From positions 19,542 to 83,541 of the forward strand of contig CAMEFI010000011.1 of NCBI GenBank assembly GCA_945915475.1: a stretch of 64,000 nucleotides of DNA. The letters are read 5' to 3'. Shown here piece after piece: positions 52,542 through 60,110 of the stretch. This DNA comes from an uncultured Clostridium sp. (GTDB lineage Bacteria > Bacillota > Clostridia > Lachnospirales > Lachnospiraceae). How positions within the stretch are numbered: the first letter of the stretch is position 1; the number at the start of each line of letters is the position of its first letter. The position numbers and the translations under genes were made by a program. Under the pieces are notes generated by a model that worked only from the letters and a program-made list of their open reading frames with translations, made no database searches and was not told the DNA's origin.

Positions 52542-53342
52542 TTACCCTGCAATAACCGCTTTGATTTCTTTCTCGGTCATTCCTGTTGCAACCACAATCT
52601 GTTCTAATGTAAAGCCGTTATTATGCATATTCATTATCACTTTTTTCATACCTTTTTCCATGCCTTTTTCCATGCCTTCTGCAATGCCGGCTTCCTTTAT
52701 TCCCTGACTCAAATTACACATAACGCTCACATCCTTTCTTATACTATCTTCTATTGGAATATTATATTCCTTATCCAACAGTTCTAATCTCTCTTCCTGT
52801 GTCAGCACCTGTGAAAACAAGGCTCCCAGCAGACGATGAAGTTCATACATCTCATCCTGTTCAGGAAGCTCCTTTGCTAACCCTATCATCACAATATTCA
52901 CCAAACCAAGATTCCCTTTCCAGTCATGCCGTCCAACCAAATCCTCTTTTACAAGATGAATATGGCACAGACTGTTTTCTTCCATGTTCATGCATACCCA
53001 AATACTATAGACACGCCGGATATCATTATAATTCGTATTTTCAAAATCCCGTTCTTTTTGTGATGAAATCAGCCGACTGACATAAAAGATGGCTCTGTTT
53101 AAGATGTTATATTTGTCCGGTTCATCTTTTTGTGCCTCCACATTAATAATAATCTGGGAGAGACCATCTTTCATCCGAACATAGAATACAATATCAAATC
53201 TTACCAGTCCTTCATTTGTTTCGACATTTTCAGTATTAAATCCTATGATTCGCGAACCACCGGTTTCTACCACCTGGTTGGTAAGCCCCGGTTCTACCGG
53301 AACGGTGCTGATATATGGTTCTCCTTCAATTAATGGAACCAC
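52542..53342 (-). pseudogene. 5'-truncated PD-(D/E)XK transposase-family gene
   Basis: A 266-codon frame with a GTG start at 53342. Recognisable sections are SRIIGFNTENVE, VRFDIVFYVRMKDGLSQIIINVEAQKDEP (the D...ExQ nuclease core), RAIFYVSRLISSQKERDF and the C-terminal EGMEKGMEKGMKK tandem followed by a helix-turn-helix-like tail. Full members of this family are longer by roughly 100 residues at the N-terminus. Here the frame begins within the conserved MVPLIEGEPYISTVPV segment, and the upstream sequence carries no continuation. I therefore call it a remnant, although a truncated product might still be made from the GTG. Family-length comparison is from memory. Confidence 0.6.
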
Positions 53343-53382
53343 ATCCTTTTATCTGCATATATTTTAACAAATAATATGTTTT

Positions 53383-55869
53383 TCATTCAAAGTTTACCTT
53401 CTCCCTATACCTTCTTTGATAATAATCCATCGTCCTATACTCAATAACATCCTTCATCTGCTGCGCAAATACAGGCATATGGATTACATCCCGCAAATCT
53501 TCTCTAAGAGCCAACGCCGACCCATCCTGCAACACAAAGAATCCTTTTCCGGATTCCTGCAGAAAATGTACCGGCATCTGCAGTATTTTCTTCATATGCT
53601 CTTTATCGGAAATTGCCTGATATTTTTCGTATGTAATACCGGTATCAAGATCCTTCCAATTGGTTCCTGTGGAAAAAAATTCTTTCCAGCTTGCCAGGAG
53701 CTGCTCTCCCGAGACGGTCATACGGACATTCCCATGATTATAAAATGCCATAAGCACAGGCATCTTATAGACCTTCGTCATATTGGTATTCTCCATCAGA
53801 TGTATAAATTCTCTTCCAATCCCCTGGTACAATGATTCTTCCTCTGTTGTCAATTCATCCAGTTCCTGTAGAAAGTCCAAATATTTCTTAAATGGATTAT
53901 CCTTAGAATGAGAAATTGCCAGCTGGTAGACATCATCATCCATATAAGTGAAAAGCTCTATTCTAGAAGGCCGCTTTCCAATCAAATCCTTTACCCTGAA
54001 ATACTCATTCCGGATTTGATTCTGTATGGTAAGATGTTTCTTGTCCATCTCAGCAAACAAGTCAATGAGCTTCATATCAAAATCAACCAGACAGTCATCC
54101 GGAAGTGACGTTCTGTCTGCCGGATGATACTGTTCTCTTTCGGATAAGGTTTTACCTGTGAGAAGAAATCGAACACGTCCGGCCTTTTCATAGTTTCCAA
54201 TGAAATCCAGTACGTTTAAGTATTCCTTCCCCTTGCTTTTCCGCAATCCTCTTCCAAGCTGCTGCAAAAATACAACCGGAGACTCTGTAGGACGCAAAAA
54301 CATTACCATATCCACAGAAGGAATGTCCACACCTTCATTAAACATGTCCACTGAAAAAATCACTTTGATTTCTCCAGCTTTTAACTTCTCAATTGCAACA
54401 CTTCTGTCCTCCGAAAATTCTCCATCTGCATTACTGTAAACGGCAACAGAGGGAATTCCTCTTTTACAAAATTCTTTTGCCATCTCTTCCGCATGTGCCT
54501 TAGAACAGCAAAATCCCAGCGCCCGCCTGGAACCATATTTGCAATAATACTTGTAAATCAATTCATGCCTGTGAACATTTCCGATATAGGTTTCATTCAG
54601 CTCCTTCTCATCATATTTGCCTCTGACAATATGAATCCCCGAATAATCTGTATCATCATAAATTCCGTAATAATGAAATGGCACCAACATTCCCTTGTTA
54701 ATGGCATCTTTCAATGAAATCTCGTAGGGAACATTATAATCACATATTTCATATATGTTCCTGCCATCCATACGTTCCGGTGTAGCGGTCAATCCCAGTA
54801 AAAACTGCGGCTTAAAATACTCCACAATTCTTTTATATTGATCATTTACAGCATGGTGAAATTCATCTATTACCAGATAATCAAAATAATCCGGTGCAAA
54901 ATACTTTTTATTCAGGTATTCCGCTCTGCCCAATGTGGATACAGACGCAAAAACAACGGATTTGTCCGTGCATTTCTCATCCCCATTAAAAAATCCGTAG
55001 TCATCTGAATTTCTGACATTTTGAAAGGAAGTAGCCGCCTGCTTTAATATCTCTTCCCTATGGGCTACAAACAAAACTCTCTTATAATCTTTTGAATCAA
55101 ATGCAGCTAAATATGTTTTCCCTACACCTGTGGCAGCAGAGACAAGCGCTCTTTTTGCTCCTTCTGCTCTTGTATCCTCCAATGCACACAATGCCTCGAT
55201 TTGAGCGCCTCTTGGTTCATATAACACCCTGACATTTGTATCCTCTAATGACTCTGTGACATCATATTTCTCCAAATCTTTTGAAACCGAAGGTCTGTGC
55301 CAATTCTTTGAATACCTTTTTAGTTCCTCATCATCTATCACAATCGAGTGCTTCTCAAACAATTCTTCAAAGGTCCTGTAAAATTTTTCAAAATTCTTCT
55401 CATCCGTTTTACTGTTGAACCTATAGTTCCATTCAATACCGGACGTCAATGCACTTTTGGAAATGTTGGAGGAACCAATATAAATCTCGCTGTAACCTGC
55501 ATAATGAAAAATATAGGACTTTGGATGAAAGGAGCGGTTTTTCTCATTATAAAAACGCAAATCCACTCTATCGCCAAGCCTTCTCTTAATGAGATACAAC
55601 GCAGAGGGTTGTGTAATGCCAAGATAATTTCCGGTTAGAATTCTGATTTTTGCTCCTCTTTTCAAAGCATTCTCCAGTTCATCTAAAAGCATTTTGACGC
55701 CGGACTCCATCAAAAAAGAGACAATAATATCCACGCTTTCCGCTTTCTTCAAACTATGTATCAGCTGGTAATACAAATACATCCTTTTGTCTCTGTCACC
55801 AGTCATCACGTCTGTAGAATACTCTTCAAAATCTATATTCAGTTCTTCTGCAGAATTAGATTCAGCCAT
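53383..55869 (-). CDS. PLD-nuclease/SF2-helicase fusion protein
   Basis: An 828-residue protein. The N-terminal phospholipase-D-like nuclease domain (about 40-185) has HPKSYIF and GSSNISKSAL. The SF2 DEAD/H-type helicase core has Walker A SAATGVGKTY, motif II DEFHH, LTATPERMDG, and the C-terminal helicase domain with QQLGRGLRK. A 180-residue C-terminal extension is helical and unlike the DUF3427 tail of the second helicase. Such fusions occur in restriction-like and repair loci. The ATG at 55869 lies 31 bases inside the methyltransferase reading frame, so the two are tightly coupled. The product probably acts on DNA; a defence function is inference. Confidence 0.85.
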   Translation of the reverse strand: MAESNSAEELNIDFEEYSTDVMTGDRDKRMYLYYQLIHSLKKAESVDIIVSFLMESGVKMLLDELENALKRGAKIRILTGNYLGITQPSALYLIKRRLGDRVDLRFYNEKNRSFHPKSYIFHYAGYSEIYIGSSNISKSALTSGIEWNYRFNSKTDEKNFEKFYRTFEELFEKHSIVIDDEELKRYSKNWHRPSVSKDLEKYDVTESLEDTNVRVLYEPRGAQIEALCALEDTRAEGAKRALVSAATGVGKTYLAAFDSKDYKRVLFVAHREEILKQAATSFQNVRNSDDYGFFNGDEKCTDKSVVFASVSTLGRAEYLNKKYFAPDYFDYLVIDEFHHAVNDQYKRIVEYFKPQFLLGLTATPERMDGRNIYEICDYNVPYEISLKDAINKGMLVPFHYYGIYDDTDYSGIHIVRGKYDEKELNETYIGNVHRHELIYKYYCKYGSRRALGFCCSKAHAEEMAKEFCKRGIPSVAVYSNADGEFSEDRSVAIEKLKAGEIKVIFSVDMFNEGVDIPSVDMVMFLRPTESPVVFLQQLGRGLRKSKGKEYLNVLDFIGNYEKAGRVRFLLTGKTLSEREQYHPADRTSLPDDCLVDFDMKLIDLFAEMDKKHLTIQNQIRNEYFRVKDLIGKRPSRIELFTYMDDDVYQLAISHSKDNPFKKYLDFLQELDELTTEEESLYQGIGREFIHLMENTNMTKVYKMPVLMAFYNHGNVRMTVSGEQLLASWKEFFSTGTNWKDLDTGITYEKYQAISDKEHMKKILQMPVHFLQESGKGFFVLQDGSALALREDLRDVIHMPVFAQQMKDVIEYRTMDYYQRRYREKVNFE

Positions 55870-56429
55870 TTCTCCTCACCTCTTCCAGGCCTGACATCTC
55901 CTGTAATCCAATACTCTTCCAATTTCAGATTATCAACATCCTGTATAAACTCCGTGAACATTTCCATTGTGAAATCCGTAAAATATCTGCCATTTCGTTC
56001 CCCTTCAAATTCACCATATTTAAAGGATGTGTATATAATACCATTTTCCTTTAATGCCGTACCCATCTTTCTTAAAACCAACTTCAATTCCGTCTTTGGA
56101 AGATGCAGTATGGAGGAACAAGCCCATATACCATCATATTTTTCGATGCTATCCAATTCCTGAAATAACATCTGTTTTACTTCTAATCCTGTATACTCAC
56201 CGGCAATTTTACACAATTCCCTGGAGCCATCTATGGCATCCACCAGGAAGCCGGATTTCAAAAAATACTTTGTATCTCTTCCGGAACCACATCCAAAATC
56301 GAGAATGGAATCACCTTGTTTCAGTCGATTCAAAAATTTGTCCTGTGTCTGTTTGAAATCAACAGAAACTGTACCTGACACGAAAGTTTCTGCATTTTTA
56401 TTATAATAGTCTAAGGTTTTGTTGTTCAT
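55839..56429 (-). CDS. Class I SAM-dependent methyltransferase
   Basis: A 196-residue Rossmann-fold methyltransferase. Motif I SILDFGCGSGRDTKYFLKSG binds S-adenosylmethionine, and the acidic end of strand 2 is in DAIDGSRELCKIAG. The later motif is WACSSILHLPK, and the C-terminus WITGDVRPGRGEEKWLNLIL is family-typical. It resembles TehB/UbiE-type small-molecule methyltransferases more than DNA methyltransferases (no NPPY motif). It overlaps the helicase start by 31 bases. Substrate unknown. A weak GGAG lies upstream of the ATG. Confidence 0.85.
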   Translation of the reverse strand: MNNKTLDYYNKNAETFVSGTVSVDFKQTQDKFLNRLKQGDSILDFGCGSGRDTKYFLKSGFLVDAIDGSRELCKIAGEYTGLEVKQMLFQELDSIEKYDGIWACSSILHLPKTELKLVLRKMGTALKENGIIYTSFKYGEFEGERNGRYFTDFTMEMFTEFIQDVDNLKLEEYWITGDVRPGRGEEKWLNLILQKN

Positions 56430-56515
56430 ATTACATCACTCCATCGAAAGGATTACAAAGGGTTCATCTACATAAGAAACATCTTCCTTAGTAAGACCAT
56501 CTTCCGTTGTATCAA

Positions 56516-56734
56516 TCAGTATTCCTTTGTTATTTCTTCCTCTATTCCATACATTGCCTTGAACTTATCAAGATCTGCCTGACTCTTAATCAGCATGACC
56601 TCCTGAATCTTACCTGTATGAATATCTTTAAAACCTGCAACCTGTTCCCCACTGCAGATACTCGACTTAATTACCGGCTTCTTATTCTCTTTATCGTATA
56701 TAAGCTCCACCGATTTTTTATGAAATAATCCCAT
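56516..56734 (-). CDS. Conserved small hypothetical protein
   Basis: A 72-residue soluble protein beginning MGLFHKK, with the core KPVIKSSICSGEQVAGFKDIHTG and EVMLIKSQADLDKFKAMYGI. I have the impression of similar small Lachnospiraceae proteins but know of no assigned function. The ribosome binding site is weak. It is 86 bases from the methyltransferase gene in the same direction. Confidence 0.65.
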   Translation of the reverse strand: MGLFHKKSVELIYDKENKKPVIKSSICSGEQVAGFKDIHTGKIQEVMLIKSQADLDKFKAMYGIEEEITKEY

Positions 56735-57066
56735 ATTCTTTATAAACCACTTTCTCTAAATTGTTACTTTAAGTATCAGGAATCACATGCTCCCCCAGGA
56801 AAAAACACCCTACTGTCATAGAAATACCATTCTCTACAAAAACATTTTCTACATTGATAACTGTAACTTTTCTGACCCTATTTTACATAAATATCCCTTA
56901 CTTTTCAACAGAATTGTACTTTTAATGATTGTTATGAAAGCGCAAGGCACGCTCTTTTCCTGCTAAACCCGGGTTTCCATGGTTGCTTTTTACCTTCAAA
57001 GCAGGCCTTCTCCCCTTATATTTATTGAATAATGAAAATTATTTAATGTTTTTCATTAAAAAATAG
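56735..57066. other. Intergenic region without recognisable gene
   Basis: About 330 bases between the small hypothetical gene and the DUF2975 promoter. It contains the 12-base palindrome AAACCCGGGTTT at 56965-56976 inside a longer CCTGCT/AGCAGG-bounded region. Near 57025-57060 are ATTTAATG and CATTAAA repeats that may be part of the regulatory sites for the following HTH gene. I see no open frame worth calling. Confidence 0.4.
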
Positions 57067-57095
57067 TTGACAAAGATAAAAAGATGTTGTATATT
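57067..57095 (+). promoter_or_regulatory. Sigma-A promoter of the DUF2975-HTH pair
   Basis: TTGACA (57067-57072), a 17-base spacer and TATATT (57090-57095). Consensus -35 with ideal spacing, about 100 bases upstream of the DUF2975 start. Confidence 0.8.
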
Positions 57096-57141
57096 CCATT
57101 TAACGATAAACATTAAATATTTTCACTTTATCGTTAAGTGG
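57096..57141 (+). promoter_or_regulatory. Inverted repeat overlapping the transcript start, likely operator
   Basis: TTAACGATAAA (57100-57110) and TTTATCGTTAA (57127-57137) form an inverted repeat with a 16-base spacer, extendable to a 15-pair stem with one G-U pair (57096-57110/57127-57141). It starts immediately after the -10 box, the usual place for a repressor site. The adjacent HTH protein is the natural candidate; an RNA hairpin in the leader is the alternative. Confidence 0.55.
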
Positions 57142-57193
57142 AATTCCAATTCACCCAAAACAAAACAATCATTATAGGAAAAGGAGAATGAAT

Positions 57194-57904
57194 ATGAAAA
57201 CAGACGCAATTACTAAAATTAACAAAATCGGAAACATCGGTAACATCATTACCATTATTGCAAGAATACTTGCATTCATAATACTGGCTCTTGGTATAGC
57301 GGGCACCATTTTCTTTGCAGTCACACCGGCGGATTTTATAAAATTCCAGCTAAATGGTGATGCCATGGTAGATGTGAACTTATCTGCTATTGACATTCAT
57401 CTGACGGAGGAGGAACAAGGTAAACTGCAATCAAATCTGGAGTCCGGTTCCCTGACTGTAACCACCGGTCCTGCCTCTTCTGAACTGGAACTAAACAGTG
57501 CCATAGTGAAGGAGGATGGATTTACACTCCACGCCAATGGTGATATGATGAATTTTTCGTTACATAACATTTTCTTCCCATTGCTTGCCGCCTGCATCTA
57601 TATCATAATGACTATTGTTACATTATTCTTTATCGGAGCACTTTGTAAGGCTTTCTCAGCCTGCGAGTCTCCATTTGACAATGATGTGATTATAAAAATG
57701 AAGCACCTTGCATTTTCATTAATTCCATGGGTTATTCTATCCTCTATCACAAATGGATTAATCGATGGTTTTATGACAGGCAAATTCAATATAACCACAA
57801 GCATCAATCTTGACACAGTAATTGTCATCCTTCTGATTTTTGTATTAACATACATTTTTCAGTATGGAGCCATTTTGCAACAGGAATCGGATGAGACATT
57901 ATAA
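57194..57904 (+). CDS. DUF2975 membrane protein
   Basis: A 236-residue protein with an N-terminal membrane helix (about 17-40), an extracellular-looking acidic section with an immunoglobulin-like appearance, and three further membrane helices. DUF2975 family traits are FDNDVIIKMKHLAFSLIPWVI and the Ala/Phe/Cys-rich helix FSACESPFD. I use the ATG at 57194 because GGAG lies 7 bases upstream; 57188 is too close. It is 20 bases before the HTH gene and coupled to it. DUF2975 proteins are typically encoded next to small HTH regulators of the YozG type, forming a presumed membrane-linked regulatory pair. Confidence 0.85.
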   Translation: MKTDAITKINKIGNIGNIITIIARILAFIILALGIAGTIFFAVTPADFIKFQLNGDAMVDVNLSAIDIHLTEEEQGKLQSNLESGSLTVTTGPASSELELNSAIVKEDGFTLHANGDMMNFSLHNIFFPLLAACIYIIMTIVTLFFIGALCKAFSACESPFDNDVIIKMKHLAFSLIPWVILSSITNGLIDGFMTGKFNITTSINLDTVIVILLIFVLTYIFQYGAILQQESDETL

Positions 57905-57924
57905 AAGAAAAAGAGGTATCACAT

Positions 57925-58131
57925 ATGGGCAAAATAATATTAAGGCTAGACCGGGTCATGGCTGACCGCAAAATGAGTTTAAATGAATTATCTGAAAAAG
58001 TCGGCGTATCCAACGTGAATCTTTCCAAAATTAAAACAGGAAAAATCAGCGCCATCCGCTTTTCCACGTTAGAAGCAATCTGCGACGTGTTAGACTGCCA
58101 GCCGGGGGATATTTTAGAATACGAAAAGTAA
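57925..58131 (+). CDS. Small Cro/CI-type HTH regulator (YozG-like)
   Basis: A 68-residue protein that is almost entirely one HTH_3/26-type helix-turn-helix (LDRVMADRKMSLNELSEKVGVSNVNLSKIKTG, in parts), ending in CDVLDCQPGDILEYE. AAAGAGGTA precedes the ATG. It is encoded directly after the DUF2975 protein, with which it probably forms a regulatory unit acting at the inverted repeat upstream. Confidence 0.92.
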   Translation: MGKIILRLDRVMADRKMSLNELSEKVGVSNVNLSKIKTGKISAIRFSTLEAICDVLDCQPGDILEYEK

Positions 58132-58179
58132 GCGGTGCCTTTTTATCCTCTGAAAGCATACCAAAACCTCTGCTTTTAT

Positions 58180-58224
58180 ATTATTCTTTATCGGAGCACT
58201 TTGTAGGGCTTTCTCAGCCTGCGA
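58180..58224. repeat. 45-bp duplicate of part of the DUF2975 gene
   Basis: This stretch matches 57622-57666, inside the DUF2975 gene, at 44 of 45 positions (the single difference is A57648 to G58206). It carries TCGGAGCACTTTGTA and CTTTCTCAGCCTGCGA. The copy lies between the HTH gene and the next gene and has no open frame, so it looks like a remnant of a local duplication and deletion. Confidence 0.9.
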
Positions 58225-58264
58225 CTGTCTCTATAATACTATTCCATTCTATCATAAAATGCCA

Positions 58265-59353
58265 TTACTTACTCTTTACATAAGTATGAAGTGGATGTAC
58301 GCAATACTCATTATATGGATACTGATCCGTTGTGACATAACCTGCAGGTGCATCGATAAGCTGTGGAATACGATTAATTAAAGTTCCACAGGTCATCTCA
58401 ACTGTTGCAGGACGATTGCAGGAAACCGTCGTCTCCGGCTCTCCAATGAATGTCCAGTCATTGCAATCATAATCCTCAGGTGCATACACCTTTCCGATAC
58501 ATTTTGTTACAAGAGTAATTCCTTCTTCTGTGGTCGTTGTAACAACAGCCTCCATACCGGTTGGATTCCCTGCCTTGATAGTCGCACCAAGAGTGGAGGA
58601 ATCCAGATCTTTGGAATAGCTTGTAGGATAGCATTTCTGAGTCTGGGATGTAATATGAAGGTTCATTTTGCTGCATAACCATCCATTCTGATTCCACATA
58701 TAAGATGGAACATATTGTCCACTCTCGATCAGTTCTTTTAATTCATCCGATGGTAAATCATTAATATTGGCAATTTCTGCATCGAAACGCTCTTTTGAAA
58801 AACCGGCACCATGACCTTCTGCAAGAGCAATTCCATACTCTTCTACATTATAAGAACTTACACCATGAATTTCCTTGATATCAAAGGAAGAACCCGCCAA
58901 GTTTGTAACCATTGTTCCCCATACAAGATCACAATATCCCACACCTGTAAGAGTACATCCTCCTTTTTTGGCAAGTTCATCTAACTTCTTCGTCAGCGTT
59001 GGATTTGAATTCCATGGATATAAGGCTTCTTCACAGGTAGTAATTGCATTTACACCATGCTTAGCACATATTGTAAATATGTCTTCCAGTTCTGCAATGG
59101 TACTTCTGGTTGCAATAATACATACATCCGGTTTCAATTCCCCCAGAATCTTATCGGCCTCACTTGCCGCTTTGATGGTCACTCCTGTAGAAGGATATCC
59201 GTCTCCAACAATCTCCGCCGCATCCTTGCCAAGTATTGCCGGATTCATGTCAAATGCTGCTACAAGCTCTCCCCCTTTTTCAATTCCATACCGAATCAGG
59301 TATTTGGCCATTTTACCGCATCCATACTGTGCAAATGTTACTTTTCTTTCCAT
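58265..59353 (-). CDS. DapB-fold dehydrogenase, possibly 2,4-diaminopentanoate dehydrogenase
   Basis: A 362-residue NAD(P)-dependent enzyme of the dihydrodipicolinate-reductase type. The N-terminal Rossmann motif FAQYGCGKMAKYLIRYG is followed by PDVCIIATRSTIAELEDIF, HGVNAITTCEEALYPW and the substrate region TGVGYCDLVWGTMV. Its length and motifs resemble 2,4-diaminopentanoate dehydrogenase (Ord) of ornithine-fermenting clostridia more than DapB. No other ornithine-oxidation genes are nearby, so the substrate is uncertain. I use ATG 59353 because AGGAGG lies close upstream; the longer frame adds 13 residues across that site. Confidence 0.75.
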   Translation of the reverse strand: MERKVTFAQYGCGKMAKYLIRYGIEKGGELVAAFDMNPAILGKDAAEIVGDGYPSTGVTIKAASEADKILGELKPDVCIIATRSTIAELEDIFTICAKHGVNAITTCEEALYPWNSNPTLTKKLDELAKKGGCTLTGVGYCDLVWGTMVTNLAGSSFDIKEIHGVSSYNVEEYGIALAEGHGAGFSKERFDAEIANINDLPSDELKELIESGQYVPSYMWNQNGWLCSKMNLHITSQTQKCYPTSYSKDLDSSTLGATIKAGNPTGMEAVVTTTTEEGITLVTKCIGKVYAPEDYDCNDWTFIGEPETTVSCNRPATVEMTCGTLINRIPQLIDAPAGYVTTDQYPYNEYCVHPLHTYVKSK

Positions 59354-59626
59354 AGTAGTACCTCCTGTTAATAAATTATATAGAATCTCCATACGCCTCT
59401 ACTTCTTCTATTTCCATAGACACCTTGGAATAAATCATCTACTGATTAGAATATAACATTTTTATTATATTCAATATTGTAAAAATCAATACAGGGGTAT
59501 CTGTTTTATTTTAGCCTCTCCAAGCCTGCCAGACTAAAGATCACCACACTGGTCACGTCAAATAAATGGTCGCTGAATTGCTTAAAGCAGAAATATACTC
59601 ACCAATCAATTCCGGTTCGTAATTAT

Positions 59627-60091
59627 TCACTTTGTATTCAGTCCCTCGGTTTCCTCCGGCAGTTGACGGAGTCTGTCAATTAAACCTTCATCCGCCGGAA
59701 GCCAATCCACACTATCTAAAGTGTCCTTCGTTAACCATTTTGCTGCCTCATGCTCCTTTAGCACCAAATCCCCTGATATGATTGTGCACAGAAAACAATG
59801 CATGGTTAAATGAAACTTCGGATAATCATATTCTACCGTATCAATCAAATCTCCAACCGCTATCTCTGTATCTAACTCTTCTTTGATTTCACGGACAAGT
59901 GCCTCCTGCGCCGTTTCACCCGGTTCCATCTTACCACCTGGAAACTCCCAGCCATCTTTAAATTCTCCATATCCCCTCTGCGTTACAAAAATCTTATCCC
60001 CATCCTGGATAATGGCAGCAACCACTTCAATCCGTTTTCTATCCTGATTTGTATCTATCTGTGGTTTATGATTATTGTTAAATGCCTGCAT
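59627..60091 (-). CDS. NUDIX hydrolase (MutT-type)
   Basis: A 154-residue MutT-like pyrophosphohydrolase with an intact Nudix box: GGKMEPGETAQEALVREIKEEL gives the GX5EX7REUXEEXGU pattern in two blocks (GKMEPGE and REIKEEL). The front strand EVVAAIIQDGDKIFVTQRGYG is typical of 8-oxo-dGTP-cleaning MutT proteins. AAGGAGAAA precedes the ATG. It is 19 bases after the DUF3427-type helicase stop, so the two form an operon; housekeeping nucleotide-pool sanitation or a helicase-linked role are both possible. Confidence 0.93.
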   Translation of the reverse strand: MQAFNNNHKPQIDTNQDRKRIEVVAAIIQDGDKIFVTQRGYGEFKDGWEFPGGKMEPGETAQEALVREIKEELDTEIAVGDLIDTVEYDYPKFHLTMHCFLCTIISGDLVLKEHEAAKWLTKDTLDSVDWLPADEGLIDRLRQLPEETEGLNTK

Positions 60092-60110
60092 TCATTTTCT
60101 CCTTGTATTC

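Noticed and set aside
55348..55638. Plus-strand frame within the 828-residue helicase
   Set aside because: It is a shadow frame without start signal or recognisable protein features.
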